Shown piece after piece: positions 20,232 to 30,375 of a stretch of DNA of 64,000 nt (the stretch's first letter is position 1; each line of letters begins with the position of its first letter). Under the pieces are notes generated by a model. That model was not told where the DNA came from and searched no databases. It worked only from the letters and a program-made list of their open reading frames with translations. Made by a program: the position numbers and the translations under genes. Source of the stretch: Streptococcus urinalis 2285-97 (GTDB lineage: Bacteria > Bacillota > Bacilli > Lactobacillales > Streptococcaceae); assembly GCF_000188055.2 (NCBI RefSeq), contig NZ_AEUZ02000001.1, positions 443,501 to 507,500 of the forward strand, in the 5' to 3' direction.

Positions 20232-22481
20232 ATGAAAAATATAAAGAATCGTTTTCTAGATTATGTCATAAGGGATCGTAGATCAGCACCAGAAAACCGT
20301 GAGCGTGTTGGCCAAAATATGATGCTTTTAACAGTATTCATATTTTTTATTTTTATGATCAATTTTGTCATTATTATAGGAACAGATAAAAAATTTGGTG
20401 TCAATCTTTCTCAGGGAGCAAAGAAAACATACCAGCAGACTGTGACTGTACAAGCAAAACGCGGGACTATATTTGATCGAAATGGTACGGCTATTGCCGT
20501 TGATTCGACAACATATAGTGTTTATGCCATTATCGATAAATCCTATAAATCAATTGATGGTAAAAAACTATATGTGCAACCTACACAGTATGATAAAGTT
20601 GCTGAAATCCTAAATAAAAATCTTGGAATCAAAAAGAAGGAAGTATTAAAACAACTAAAACAAACAAAACTGTTTCAAGTGTCATTTGGGACATCTGGTT
20701 CAGGTATTTCTTATAGTACAATGACGACTATAAAAAATGAAATGAAAAGTGCTGGTATCCAAGGAGTCGCCTTTAATACAAGTCCAGGAAGAATGTATCC
20801 AAATGGGACATTTGCTTCAGAATTTATTGGATTGGCAAGTCTTGTTGACAACCATGATGGCACAAAGAGTTTAGTTGGTAAATCAGGTTTAGAGTCTTCT
20901 CTTGATAATATTTTATCTGGTCAAGATGGTACCATAACTTATGAAAAAGATAAGAATGGTAATACTTTATTAGGGACTGGAAAGACAGTCAAAAAAGCTG
21001 TTGATGGAAAAGATGTTTATACAACTATTTCAGCACCAATTCAAACTTATCTTGAAACTCAGATGGATGTTTTTCAATCAAAAACTAATGGTAAACTGGC
21101 TAGTGCAACATTAGTTAATGCAAAAACTGGAGAAATTCTTGCAACAACACAAAGACCAACTTATAACGCTGATACGCTTCAAGGTTTAGGTGGAGAAAAT
21201 TATAATTGGAGTACCGCCTTATTCCAAAATAATTTTGAACCTGGTTCGACCATGAAAGTAATGACTTTGTCTTCAGCAATAGATGATAATGTTTTTAACC
21301 CTAATGAATATTATAGTAATGCAAATGGTTATACTATAGCAGACGTCACTGTTAATGACTGGGGTGTCAATGAAGGTATTTCTTCTGGACAAACTATGTC
21401 GTTTGCTCAAGGTTTTGCATATTCCAGTAATGTTGGAATGCTAAAATTAGAAGAGAAAATGGGAAATGATAAGTGGTTGAATTATTTAAGACTCTTTAAA
21501 TTTGGAACACCAACTTATTTTGGAGTTGCAGATGAGTCATCTGGAGGCCTTCCTGATTCAAATAAAGTTTCAACCGCCATGTCAGCTTTTGGACAAGCCA
21601 TTGATGTCACTCAGGCACAAATGTTAAGAGCATTCTCAGCTGTTTCAAATAATGGTGAAATGCTGGAACCACAGTTTATAAGCCAAATAAGTGATCCAAA
21701 TACCAATACTTCTAGAGTTTCAAGAAAAGAAGTCGTTGGAAAGCCAGTTTCAAAATCTGCAGCCAGTCAAACGCGTAATTATATGGTAACTGTTGGGACT
21801 GATCCAACATATGGAACATTAGTAGATTCAACTGGTACGCCAATTATTCAAGTTGGGAACATGTCAGTAGCGGTTAAATCTGGGACAGCTCAAATTGCAT
21901 CGCCTGATGGTAGTGGATACTTGACAGGTAGTTTGGACACAATAAATTCAGTAGTTGCTATGGTACCTTCTAACAATCCTGATTTTATGATGTATGTTAC
22001 AGTTCAACAACCAGAACACTGGAGTGCAATGTTCTGGCAAGATGTGGTGAATCCAGTTCTTGAAGAAGCTTATTTGATGAAAGATACTTTAAATGCTCCA
22101 GCTACTGTTTCAAAAAACATGCAGACAAAATATCAATTGCCAGATATTGTTAATAAATCTATTAGTAAAGCAGCAATAGAATTAAGACAAAATCTTGTGC
22201 ATCCTGTTATTTTAGGTAGCGGAAGTAAAGTCAGTAAAGTTTCTCAGAAAGTTGGAACCAATTTAAACGAAAACCAACAAGTCTTATTGCTAACAAATAA
22301 ATTAACAGAATTACCAGATATGTATGGCTGGACAAAAGCCAATGTTAAGAAATTCTCTGAGTGGACAGGAATATCTGTTTCATTTAAGGGAGCTGGTTCT
22401 GGAAAAGTTGTTAAACAAAATGTTAAAATAGGTAAGAATATCAAAAAAATTAAAAAAATAACCATAACTTTAGGAGAATAA
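20232..22481 (+). CDS. pbp2X: Penicillin-binding protein 2x (division transpeptidase)
   Basis: This is a class B PBP that cross-links septal peptidoglycan with FtsW. A short cytosolic tail is followed by a membrane helix at about 32-50. The transpeptidase motifs are present: STMK at about 338-341, SSN at about 397 and KSGT at about 548. Two PASTA repeats end the protein (PDIVNKSIS and PDMYGWTKA regions). The 749-residue length is standard. It is three bases after ftsL and one base before mraY. The motifs appear intact; beta-lactam susceptibility cannot be judged by eye. Confidence 0.95.
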   Translation: MKNIKNRFLDYVIRDRRSAPENRERVGQNMMLLTVFIFFIFMINFVIIIGTDKKFGVNLSQGAKKTYQQTVTVQAKRGTIFDRNGTAIAVDSTTYSVYAIIDKSYKSIDGKKLYVQPTQYDKVAEILNKNLGIKKKEVLKQLKQTKLFQVSFGTSGSGISYSTMTTIKNEMKSAGIQGVAFNTSPGRMYPNGTFASEFIGLASLVDNHDGTKSLVGKSGLESSLDNILSGQDGTITYEKDKNGNTLLGTGKTVKKAVDGKDVYTTISAPIQTYLETQMDVFQSKTNGKLASATLVNAKTGEILATTQRPTYNADTLQGLGGENYNWSTALFQNNFEPGSTMKVMTLSSAIDDNVFNPNEYYSNANGYTIADVTVNDWGVNEGISSGQTMSFAQGFAYSSNVGMLKLEEKMGNDKWLNYLRLFKFGTPTYFGVADESSGGLPDSNKVSTAMSAFGQAIDVTQAQMLRAFSAVSNNGEMLEPQFISQISDPNTNTSRVSRKEVVGKPVSKSAASQTRNYMVTVGTDPTYGTLVDSTGTPIIQVGNMSVAVKSGTAQIASPDGSGYLTGSLDTINSVVAMVPSNNPDFMMYVTVQQPEHWSAMFWQDVVNPVLEEAYLMKDTLNAPATVSKNMQTKYQLPDIVNKSISKAAIELRQNLVHPVILGSGSKVSKVSQKVGTNLNENQQVLLLTNKLTELPDMYGWTKANVKKFSEWTGISVSFKGAGSGKVVKQNVKIGKNIKKIKKITITLGE

Positions 22482-22482
22482 C

Positions 22483-23493
22483 ATGTTAATTAGTATCATT
22501 GCAGGTGTCATTGCCTTTGCATTAACCATTGTGGCTATGCCCTACTTTATCAGATTTTATCAGATAAAAAAGATTGGTGGCCAGCAAATGCATGAGGATG
22601 TCAAACAACATCTTGCCAAGGCAGGTACTCCTACAATGGGAGGGACTGTATTTTTGACAGTCTTTACTTTAGTTACTATTGTGACGTCATTCTTTTTACC
22701 GCAACATGGACCACTTGGCGCAATTATCGGAATTCTTTCGGTAGTTGTCATTTACGGGATTATCGGATTTTTAGATGACTTTCTTAAAATATTTAAGCAA
22801 GTCAATGAAGGATTAACTCCTTGGCAAAAAATGTCTTTACAGATTATTGCAGGTCTTATCTTTTATTTTGTACATCTAAAACCAAGTGGAACAGATTTTA
22901 TTTCTATAGGTGGCTTAAATATTCATTTAGGAATTTTCTATATCTTATTTGTCTTATTTTGGGTTGTTGGTTTTTCAAATGCAGTTAATTTGACAGATGG
23001 TATTGATGGTTTAGCCTCTATTTCTGTCTCAATTTCCTTGGTAGCCTATGGGTTAATTGCCTACATGAAAAATCAATTTGATGTTCTCTTGATGATCGTC
23101 ATTTTAATTGGAGCCTTACTTGGTTTCTTTGTCTTTAATCATAAACCAGCAAAAGTATTTATGGGTGATGTCGGCTCTCTTGCTTTAGGGGCAATGTTAG
23201 CAGCTATTTCCATCGTTTTACGTGTGGAATGGACACTTTTGTTTATTGGATTTGTTTATGTTTTAGAAACTTCTTCCGTTATGCTTCAAGTAGCTTATTT
23301 TAAATATACAAAGCGTAAATATGGTGAAGGACGACGAATTTTTCGTATGACACCCTTTCATCATCATCTTGAATTAGGTGGTCTTTCAGGAAACTCTAAA
23401 AAATGGTCTGAATGGAAAGTGGATGCTTTCTTATGGACTCTTGGTGCTATCATGAGTCTTTTAACACTTTTGGTAATCTGGAATAATCTTTAA
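22483..23493 (+). CDS. mraY: Phospho-N-acetylmuramoyl-pentapeptide-transferase
   Basis: MraY transfers phospho-MurNAc-pentapeptide to undecaprenyl phosphate to give lipid I, the first membrane step of wall synthesis. The 336 residues form about ten membrane segments. [12 protein letters not shown], the aspartate-rich [17 protein letters not shown] and MTPFHHHLE are the family signatures. GGAGA precedes the ATG, which follows pbp2X directly. A terminator at the stop closes the cluster. Confidence 0.97.
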   Translation: MLISIIAGVIAFALTIVAMPYFIRFYQIKKIGGQQMHEDVKQHLAKAGTPTMGGTVFLTVFTLVTIVTSFFLPQHGPLGAIIGILSVVVIYGIIGFLDDFLKIFKQVNEGLTPWQKMSLQIIAGLIFYFVHLKPSGTDFISIGGLNIHLGIFYILFVLFWVVGFSNAVNLTDGIDGLASISVSISLVAYGLIAYMKNQFDVLLMIVILIGALLGFFVFNHKPAKVFMGDVGSLALGAMLAAISIVLRVEWTLLFIGFVYVLETSSVMLQVAYFKYTKRKYGEGRRIFRMTPFHHHLELGGLSGNSKKWSEWKVDAFLWTLGAIMSLLTLLVIWNNL

Positions 23494-23516
23494 AGCTGGG
23501 GGAAACCCAGCTTTTC
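23492..23516 (+). terminator. Terminator after mraY
   Basis: AAAGCTGGG and CCCAGCTTTT form a 9-bp GC-rich stem with a short loop, followed by T residues. It starts at the mraY stop. Confidence 0.85.
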
Positions 23517-23577
23517 CTATGTCATTGCTACATACAGGATGTTCATGCTATAATATTAAAAAGAAAACGAGGTACTT

Positions 23578-24921
23578 ATGTCATTCAAAGATTTTAATTT
23601 TAAATCCTATATTCAGAAGGCGCTTGATGAAATTCATTTCGAAAATCCAACTGAGGTGCAACAAAAATTAATTCCGATAGTTCGTTCTGGTAAAGATTTG
23701 GTTGGAGAATCAAAAACTGGCTCAGGAAAAACTCATACGTTTTTGTTACCTATTTTTGAAAAATTAGATCCTAATTCTGTAGATGTTCAAGCACTAATCA
23801 CTGCTCCAAGTAGAGAATTAGCCACACAAATCTATCAGGCATCAAAACAAATTGCTGATCACTCTGAAGAAGAAATTAGGGTTGTTAATTATGTAGGTGG
23901 TACAGACAAACTTCGTCAAATTGAGAAGTTAAAAACATCACAGCCACATCTTGTAATCGGGACACCTGGTCGCATTTATGATTTAGTCAAATCAGGTGAT
24001 TTAGAAATTTACAAAGCAAACACATTTGTTGTTGATGAAGCTGATATGACACTAGATATGGGATTTCTTGATACTGTTGATAAAATGGCATCTCGTCTAC
24101 CCAAAGATGTCCAAATGTTAGTTTTTTCAGCTACCATTCCACAAAAATTACAACCATTCTTAAAAAAGTATCTCTCAAATCCAGTCGTTGAACAAATTAA
24201 AACAAAGACTATTATTTCGGATACAATAGATAATTGGTTATTATCAACTAAAGGTCGCGATAAAAATGCTCAAATTCTAGAAGTAGTTCAACAATTACAA
24301 CCTTATTTAGCGATGATTTTTGTTAATACCAAAGAAAGAGCTGATGAACTGCATCATTATTTAATTTCAAATGGTTTAAAAGTAGCTAAGATTCATGGAG
24401 GTGTACCACCACGGGAGCGTAAACGTATTATGAATCAAGTGAAAAAACTTGATTTTGAGTACATTGTAGCCACAGATTTAGCTGCTAGAGGTATCGATAT
24501 TGAAGGTGTTAGTCATGTCATCAATGATGCCATTCCACAAGATTTGTCCTTCTTTGTTCATAGAGTTGGAAGAACAGGTAGAAATGGGTTATCCGGAACA
24601 GCCATAACGCTTTATCAACCAAGTGATGACTCAGATATCAAAGAACTTGAAAAGCTTGGCATTCATTTTATCCCTAAACAATTAAAAAATGGGGAATTTA
24701 TTGATACTTATGACCGAGATCGAAGACTCACACGTGAAAAATCATATGAAAAATTAGATACTGAAATGATCGGTTTGGTTAAAAAGAAAAAGAAAAAAAT
24801 TAAACCTGGTTATAAAAAGAAAATTCAGTGGAAAGTTGATGAAAAGCGTCGTAAAGAAAGACGTGCCGCCAACCGAGCAAAAAGTCGTGCAGAAAGAAAA
24901 GCAAAAAAACAAACATACTAA
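23578..24921 (+). CDS. DEAD-box RNA helicase (CshB-like)
   Basis: This is an ATP-dependent RNA helicase with all the usual motifs: a Q-motif near residue 25, Walker A ESKTGSGKT, VDEAD, SAT, and the C-terminal RGIDI and HRVGRTGRNG. A strongly basic tail (KKKKKKIKPGYKKK and the following arginines) likely binds RNA. Such proteins help ribosome assembly and mRNA turnover, often in the cold. At 447 residues it is shorter than CshA and resembles CshB. An extended -10 (TGCTATAAT) precedes it, and it has its own terminator. Confidence 0.88.
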   Translation: MSFKDFNFKSYIQKALDEIHFENPTEVQQKLIPIVRSGKDLVGESKTGSGKTHTFLLPIFEKLDPNSVDVQALITAPSRELATQIYQASKQIADHSEEEIRVVNYVGGTDKLRQIEKLKTSQPHLVIGTPGRIYDLVKSGDLEIYKANTFVVDEADMTLDMGFLDTVDKMASRLPKDVQMLVFSATIPQKLQPFLKKYLSNPVVEQIKTKTIISDTIDNWLLSTKGRDKNAQILEVVQQLQPYLAMIFVNTKERADELHHYLISNGLKVAKIHGGVPPRERKRIMNQVKKLDFEYIVATDLAARGIDIEGVSHVINDAIPQDLSFFVHRVGRTGRNGLSGTAITLYQPSDDSDIKELEKLGIHFIPKQLKNGEFIDTYDRDRRLTREKSYEKLDTEMIGLVKKKKKKIKPGYKKKIQWKVDEKRRKERRAANRAKSRAERKAKKQTY

Positions 24922-24948
24922 AAAGATGAGGGTGGCCTCATCTTTTTT
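24921..24948 (+). terminator. Terminator after DEAD-box helicase
   Basis: The arms AAAAGATGAGG and CCTCATCTTTTTT enclose a four-base loop: a strong intrinsic terminator. Confidence 0.9.
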
Positions 24949-25039
24949 GATAACTATTTTTTAGTGAAGTGATAATTTATTAGTATTACCCAATGAAACA
25001 ATCATTTGTTACAATGAATAATCATAAGGGGGATGACTA

Positions 25040-25840
25040 ATGAAAAAAACAATTTTAGGGTCACTATTTTTAGCATTGGTGACATTTTTTTTGGTAACAA
25101 TTTTGAATGTTGTTTCAGCAAATGAGAAAAAAACGATTGTTGTAGCAACAGATTCAGATACCAAGCCTTTTACATATCGTGATAATGATTCTTTTAAAGG
25201 TTATGATATTGATGTCTTAAAAGCCATTTTCGAGAATTCAAAAGATTATCAACTTGAATTTCAAACAACAGCATTTTCTTCTATTTTAACAGGGATTGAC
25301 TCTGGAAGATATCAAATTGCAGCAAATGACTTTAATTATAACAGTGATAGAGCAAAGAAATATTATTTTTCAAAGCCGATTTCACAATCACATTATGCAA
25401 TTGCTAGTAAGAAAAAAAGTGTTCCGACACATTTGAAAAATCTATCTGGAAAATCAACAGAAGGTGTAGCTGGTAGTAATTATGTTCAGGTTTTAGAGAA
25501 CTGGAATAAAAACCATGATAATGAAAAACCAATTAAAATAAAATACGTATCAGCATCGTCACCTTTCACACAAAGGATTCAAGACTTAGAGCAAGGAAAA
25601 ATAGATTTTTTGATGTATGACAATATCTCTTTAAATCAAGCAATAGATGACCAAGGTTTTCAGCTATATACAGCCATTTTAAAAGATAAGGTAAGTCATA
25701 AAAAAGAAGGAAAAGAATATCTTCTTTTTGTAAAAACAAAAGAAGGAAAAGAACTTCAAAGAGTTGTCAACAAAGGTATTTTAAAACTTCAAAGAAATGG
25801 AAAATTAGCATTACTTCAAAAAAAATATTTTAAAAAGTAA
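25040..25840 (+). CDS. Amino-acid ABC transporter substrate-binding protein without lipobox
   Basis: This is a family 3 solute-binding protein of 266 residues. The mature part starts with KTIVVATDSDTKPFTYRD, followed by GYDIDVLKAI, typical of polar amino-acid binders. The N-terminal segment of about 28 residues is hydrophobic and ends NVVSAN, but it has no cysteine, so it is not a standard lipoprotein. It may be cleaved and released, or stay anchored by an uncleaved signal. The permease and ATPase lie downstream, past a terminator, so it can be made separately and in excess. GGGGGA precedes the ATG. Confidence 0.85.
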   Translation: MKKTILGSLFLALVTFFLVTILNVVSANEKKTIVVATDSDTKPFTYRDNDSFKGYDIDVLKAIFENSKDYQLEFQTTAFSSILTGIDSGRYQIAANDFNYNSDRAKKYYFSKPISQSHYAIASKKKSVPTHLKNLSGKSTEGVAGSNYVQVLENWNKNHDNEKPIKIKYVSASSPFTQRIQDLEQGKIDFLMYDNISLNQAIDDQGFQLYTAILKDKVSHKKEGKEYLLFVKTKEGKELQRVVNKGILKLQRNGKLALLQKKYFKK

Positions 25841-25867
25841 AAATAAAATTAAGTCATTTACGATATG

Positions 25868-25890
25868 CCTATCAATGTGATAGGTTTTTT
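25868..25890 (+). terminator. Terminator between binding protein and permease
   Basis: CCTATCA and TGATAGG with an ATG loop and six T. It splits the importer genes into two transcription units. Confidence 0.85.
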
Positions 25891-25977
25891 CTATCACAAG
25901 ACAAGACTCGTTTTATTTATAGAAGTGAACTAGAATGATAGAATATTAGAATAGAAAGAAAAGAGAAGGAAACTATA

Positions 25978-26781
25978 ATGATTCAAAATTCAATTCTAAT
26001 TGGGGCTAGTTTGTATAATCAGTTCCTAACATTAATTCCTGAAGGAAGACTGTTTAGTTGGCGAGCAGTTTTTGATGCTATTCCAAGTATTTTAAAACAT
26101 CTACCAACGACCTTAACCTTAACCATTATTGGTGCACTAGTTGGATTAGTATTAGCACTCTTGTTTGCTATTGTTAAAATCAATAAAGTCAAATTCTTAT
26201 ATCCCATTCAAGCTGTATTTGTTAGCTTTTTAAGAGGAACACCTATATTGGTTCAATTGATGTTAACCTATTATGGTATTCCTTTGTTTCTAAAGTTTTT
26301 AAAACAACAATATGGACTTGATTGGAATATCAATGCTATCCCAGCCTCTGTTTTTGCAATTACTGCTTTTGCTTTTAATGAGGCAGCTTATACTAGTGAA
26401 ACTATAAGAGCAGCAATTTTATCAGTAAATTCTGGAGAAATAGAAGCTGCAAAAAGTTTAGGGATGACTTCAAAACAAGTCTATAGTCGTGTTATTATTC
26501 CAAATGCAGCTGTTGTTGCTACACCAACTCTTATTAATACACTTATTGGCTTAACTAAGGGGACGTCATTAGCATTTAATGCTGGTATTGTTGAAATGTT
26601 TGCGCAAGCTCAAATTTTAGGTGGTTCAGATTACCGTTATTTTGAACGTTATATTTCGGTAGCTTTAATTTATTGGGTCATTTCTATACTCATTGAACAA
26701 TTAGGTCGTTTTATTGAAAATAAAATGGCAATCAAGTCTCCAGAAAATATAACGGATGAAGTAGCAGGAGGTATTCGCTGA
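25978..26781 (+). CDS. Amino-acid ABC transporter permease
   Basis: This is a HisM/GlnP-type permease of 267 residues with about five membrane segments. LPTTLTLTIIGALVGLVLAL opens the transmembrane domain. The EAA loop, which couples to the ATPase, reads SGEIEAAKSLGMTSKQVY. It pairs with the ATPase that overlaps its stop and presumably with the binding protein upstream. AGAAGGA precedes the start. Substrate specificity (cystine, glutamine, arginine or other) is not readable from the sequence. Confidence 0.92.
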   Translation: MIQNSILIGASLYNQFLTLIPEGRLFSWRAVFDAIPSILKHLPTTLTLTIIGALVGLVLALLFAIVKINKVKFLYPIQAVFVSFLRGTPILVQLMLTYYGIPLFLKFLKQQYGLDWNINAIPASVFAITAFAFNEAAYTSETIRAAILSVNSGEIEAAKSLGMTSKQVYSRVIIPNAAVVATPTLINTLIGLTKGTSLAFNAGIVEMFAQAQILGGSDYRYFERYISVALIYWVISILIEQLGRFIENKMAIKSPENITDEVAGGIR

Positions 26782-27524
26782 TGATCAAAATTTCTCATTT
26801 AACAAAGTCATTTTCAGGACAAAAAGTTCTAGATGATATTGATATCGATATTAATAAAGGTGAAGTTATTGCTTTAGTGGGTGCTTCTGGAGCTGGGAAA
26901 TCAACGCTTTTACGGAGTATGAACTATTTAGAAGAACCAGATAGTGGGACGATTGAGATTGATGATTTTAAGGTTGATTTTAAAACAATAACAAATGATC
27001 AAATGTTAACGTTAAGACGGAAACTAGCTATGGTTTTTCAACAATTCAATTTATTTGAACGTCGTACAGCATTAGATAACGTTAAAGAAGGTTTAAAAAT
27101 AGTCAAAAAAATGTCTGATAGTGAAGCAACTAAAATTGCAAAAGAGGAACTGGCCAATGTAGGCCTGTCAAACCGTGAAAATCACTATCCAAGACATTTA
27201 TCTGGTGGTCAAAAGCAACGGGTTGCTATTGCGCGTGCTTTAGCTATGAAACCAGATGTCTTACTTTTAGATGAACCAACTTCAGCTCTTGATCCAGAAC
27301 TTGTAGGTGAGGTAGAAAAGACAATTGCCAATGCTGCAAAGTCAGGTCAAACAATGGTCCTCGTTAGTCATGATATGAAATTTGTATATGAAGTTGCCGA
27401 TAAAATTCTCTTTTTAGATAAGGGTCATATTTTAGAATCTGGGACACCAGATCAAATTTTCAACCATCCAACGCAAGAAAGAACGAAAGAATTTTTTGCG
27501 AGTTATTCAAAATCATTTCTATAA
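26781..27524 (+). CDS. Amino-acid ABC transporter ATP-binding protein
   Basis: This 247-residue ATPase powers the importer. It shows Walker A GASGAGKST, a Q-loop in MVFQQFNLFERRT, the signature LSGGQKQRVAIARAL, Walker B LLLDEPTSALDPE and the H-loop VSHDM. The sequence is of the GlnQ/HisP polar amino-acid type. Its ATG shares a base with the permease stop. All catalytic motifs are intact, unlike the ABC ATPase near 14.4 kb. Confidence 0.94.
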   Translation: MIKISHLTKSFSGQKVLDDIDIDINKGEVIALVGASGAGKSTLLRSMNYLEEPDSGTIEIDDFKVDFKTITNDQMLTLRRKLAMVFQQFNLFERRTALDNVKEGLKIVKKMSDSEATKIAKEELANVGLSNRENHYPRHLSGGQKQRVAIARALAMKPDVLLLDEPTSALDPELVGEVEKTIANAAKSGQTMVLVSHDMKFVYEVADKILFLDKGHILESGTPDQIFNHPTQERTKEFFASYSKSFL

Positions 27525-27548
27525 CATTCTAGATTTGATATAATAAAG

Positions 27549-27572
27549 AAGTCTGGTTTTACCAGACTTTTT
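27549..27572 (+). terminator. Terminator after the amino-acid ABC operon
   Basis: AAGTCTGG and CCAGACTT flank TTTTA, followed by T residues. Confidence 0.85.
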
Positions 27573-27616
27573 ATGACAGAATGTAATGAATAAATTAATA
27601 GAATAATGGTTAGAAT

Positions 27617-27841
27617 ATGTTTATAGAAATATTTGGTTTGTATGTACAAGGATTATTGTTATCTTTTGTTTCAGTGTTTCTTTTTTGTGTTTTTTGGCTA
27701 TTATATCGTGTCCGTCAAAAAAAGGATAAGACACTAAAAGAAAGACAAGCCTTTTTGTATGATATAATGATGATTATGATAATGACTATTCCAATATTGG
27801 CTTTTGCATTTATGGCTATTTTATTGGTACTTAGGTCATAA
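27617..27841 (+). CDS. DUF4059 family small membrane protein
   Basis: This is a 74-residue protein with two hydrophobic segments (about residues 8-30 and 50-71) joined by a basic loop (RVRQKKDKTLKERQ). It matches the DUF4059 family found in streptococci directly upstream of thioredoxin reductase. Its function is unknown. The conserved neighbourhood suggests a role near redox control or the membrane, which is only inference. The ribosome site is weak. Confidence 0.75.
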   Translation: MFIEIFGLYVQGLLLSFVSVFLFCVFWLLYRVRQKKDKTLKERQAFLYDIMMIMIMTIPILAFAFMAILLVLRS

Positions 27842-27866
27842 AACGTGAAATAGTTAAGGAGAAATC

Positions 27867-28781
27867 ATGTACGATACTTTAATAGTTGGTTCAGGTCCTG
27901 CAGGCATGACTGCTGCATTATACGCAGCAAGATCAAATTTAAAAGTAGGACTCATTGAACAAGGTGCACCAGGTGGCCAAATGAATAATACTTCAGATAT
28001 TGAAAATTATCCCGGCTATGATTTAATAACTGGTCCAGAACTATCCATGAAAATGTTTGAACCATTGGAAAAATTTAATGTTGAACACCTATATGGAATT
28101 GTCCAAAAAATTGAGGTTGATGGGGACATTAGAAGAGTAGTCACAGAAGATGAATCTTATGAAGCTAAAACAATCATTCTAGCGACAGGATCTAAAAATC
28201 GTCTTTTGGGAGCACCTGGAGAAGAAACCTATAACAGCAGAGGTGTTTCTTATTGTGCAGTCTGTGATGGTGCTTTCTTTAGAAATCAAGATCTCTTAGT
28301 TGTTGGTGGTGGTGATTCAGCTGTTGAAGAAGCTGTTTATCTAACACAGTTTGCTAATTCTGTGACTATTGTTCATAGACGTGACCAACTGCGAGCACAA
28401 CAAATTTTACAAAATAGAGCTTTTAATAATGAAAAAGTAAAATTCATTTGGGACTCAGTCGTCAGTGAAATAAAAGGGAATGATATGAGAGTAACTTCAG
28501 TTGATATTCAAAATGTTAAGACTGGTGAAGTAACAAATCATGCTTTTGGCGGTGTCTTTATTTATGTTGGGACATTTCCACTTTCACAAATGGTTTCAGA
28601 ATTAGATATTACCGATCAAGAAGGATGGGTTATTACTGATAATGAAATGAAAACAAGTATACCTGGTGTTTTTGCAGTAGGAGATGTACGTCAAAAACAT
28701 CTACGTCAAATAACGACAGCAGTTGGTGATGGTGCAATCGCTGGCCAAGGCGTCTACCAATATATCATTGAGAATAATTGA
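27867..28781 (+). CDS. trxB: Thioredoxin reductase
   Basis: TrxB is a flavoenzyme that reduces thioredoxin with NADPH, keeping cytosolic thiols reduced. It has the FAD motif VGSGPAGMTAALYAARS at the N-terminus, the redox pair CAVC at about residues 130-133, and the NADPH motif VGGGDSAVEEA. The C-terminal FAD stretch is FAVGDVR. The 304-residue length is normal. AAGGAG precedes the start. A small DUF4059 gene directly upstream is probably co-transcribed. Confidence 0.96.
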   Translation: MYDTLIVGSGPAGMTAALYAARSNLKVGLIEQGAPGGQMNNTSDIENYPGYDLITGPELSMKMFEPLEKFNVEHLYGIVQKIEVDGDIRRVVTEDESYEAKTIILATGSKNRLLGAPGEETYNSRGVSYCAVCDGAFFRNQDLLVVGGGDSAVEEAVYLTQFANSVTIVHRRDQLRAQQILQNRAFNNEKVKFIWDSVVSEIKGNDMRVTSVDIQNVKTGEVTNHAFGGVFIYVGTFPLSQMVSELDITDQEGWVITDNEMKTSIPGVFAVGDVRQKHLRQITTAVGDGAIAGQGVYQYIIENN

Positions 28782-28789
28782 TAAATGAA

Positions 28790-28812
28790 AATCTAGAGTT
28801 CGTCTAGCTTTT
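28790..28812 (+). terminator. Weak terminator after trxB
   Basis: A short CTAGA/TCTAG stem with a five-base loop followed by five T. The pairing is short, so termination may be partial. Confidence 0.5.
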
Positions 28813-28893
28813 TCTAATAGAAAAAATTATTAGAAAATTCAGATATTGAAAATTGATATATAATAAATAGAATTTTAATGAATGGAGAAAATA

Positions 28894-30276
28894 ATGTCTG
28901 AAAATGAAAATAAGGACCAAACTGAATTAGAAAATGGGATGGTTCGTGGTTTACAGAATCGACATGTCCAACTCATTGCTATTGCTGGAACAATCGGTAC
29001 CGGACTATTTTTGGGTGCCGGTAGATCAATTGCATTAACAGGACCGTCAATCTTAATAGTCTATTTAATTACTGGCTTTTTCATGTATATGATGATGAGA
29101 GCTATTGGAGAAATGCTTTATTATGATCCTGACCAACATACTTTTATTAATTTTATAACAAAATATGTTGGATCTGGTTGGGGATTGTTTGCAGGATTTT
29201 CTTATTGGATTTCCTTGATTTTCCTTGGAATGGCTGAAATTACAGCAGTCGCAACCTATGTTCAATATTGGTTCCCAACATGGCCATCTTGGATCATTCA
29301 GATTGTCTTTTTAATTATTTTAAGTGCCGTCAATTTAATTGCAGTAAAAGTTTTTGGTGAAACTGAATTTTGGTTTGCCATGATAAAAATAGTAGCGATT
29401 TTAGCTTTAATTGCTACTGCTATCTTTATGTTATTAACAAACTTTAAAACCCCTGCTGGACATGTTTCCCTTGGGAATATTTTTCATCATTTTGAATTTT
29501 TCCCAAATGGTAAATTAAAGTTCTTTATGGCATTTCAAATGGTTTTCTTTGCTTATCAGGCTATTGAATTTGTCGGAATTACGACATCTGAAACAGCTAA
29601 CCCAAGAAAAGTTTTACCAAAAGCGATCAAGGAAATTCCTTTAAGAATTGTCATTTTTTATATTGGTGCTTTAGTTTCTATTATGACTATTTTTCCTTGG
29701 AGACAGTTACCAGTTGATGAGTCACCTTTTGTAATGGTCTTCAAATTGGTAGGTATAAAATGGGCAGCAGCCCTAATTAACTTTGTTGTTTTAACATCAG
29801 CAGCGTCTGCATTAAACTCAACACTCTTTTCTACTGGACGTCATTTATATCAGTTGGCTCATGAGACACCAAATGCTTTCACGAAAGCACTTCACATTAA
29901 TAAATTGTCACGACAAGGAGTACCAAGCAAAGCTATTATCTTTTCAGCAATAGTGGTAGGAATCTCGGCTTTTATTAATTTTATTCCAGGTGTATCAGAT
30001 GCTTTTGCATTAGTAACAGCTTCATCATCAGGGGTTTACATTTCAATTTATGCCTTAACGATGTTAGCACATTGGAAATATCGTCAGTCAAATGATTTTA
30101 TGGCAGATGGTTATTTGATGCCTAATTATAAATTTATGACTCCAATTGTTTTAGCATTCTTTGCATTTGTTTACGTTTCATTATTTTTACAAGAATCAAC
30201 CTATTTAGGAGCAATAGGTGCAACGATTTGGATTGTTATCTTTGGAATTTATAGTAATTATAGAATGAAGAATTAA
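28894..30276 (+). CDS. APC-family amino-acid permease
   Basis: This is a 460-residue amino-acid:proton symporter type with about twelve membrane segments. The opening RGLQNRHVQLIAIAGTIGTG is the hallmark of the amino-acid permease (AAT) branch, which includes permeases for D-serine/alanine/glycine, GABA, lysine and others. I chose 28894 as the start because GGAG lies six bases before it. An in-frame ATG at 28882 precedes that ribosome site. The substrate is not determinable here. It has its own terminator. Confidence 0.88.
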   Translation: MSENENKDQTELENGMVRGLQNRHVQLIAIAGTIGTGLFLGAGRSIALTGPSILIVYLITGFFMYMMMRAIGEMLYYDPDQHTFINFITKYVGSGWGLFAGFSYWISLIFLGMAEITAVATYVQYWFPTWPSWIIQIVFLIILSAVNLIAVKVFGETEFWFAMIKIVAILALIATAIFMLLTNFKTPAGHVSLGNIFHHFEFFPNGKLKFFMAFQMVFFAYQAIEFVGITTSETANPRKVLPKAIKEIPLRIVIFYIGALVSIMTIFPWRQLPVDESPFVMVFKLVGIKWAAALINFVVLTSAASALNSTLFSTGRHLYQLAHETPNAFTKALHINKLSRQGVPSKAIIFSAIVVGISAFINFIPGVSDAFALVTASSSGVYISIYALTMLAHWKYRQSNDFMADGYLMPNYKFMTPIVLAFFAFVYVSLFLQESTYLGAIGATIWIVIFGIYSNYRMKN

Positions 30277-30306
30277 AAACAGTATTACTATATACTGTTT
30301 TTTTTA
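30275..30306 (+). terminator. Terminator after APC permease
   Basis: AAAAACAGTAT and ATACTGTTTTT form an 11-bp stem with a six-base loop and a long T run. Confidence 0.85.
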
Positions 30307-30375
30307 AAGTAATCAAGCTAATCGATTGAGAAAAATTATGTTATAATGTTAACAATAATTTAAAGGAGATGTGAT

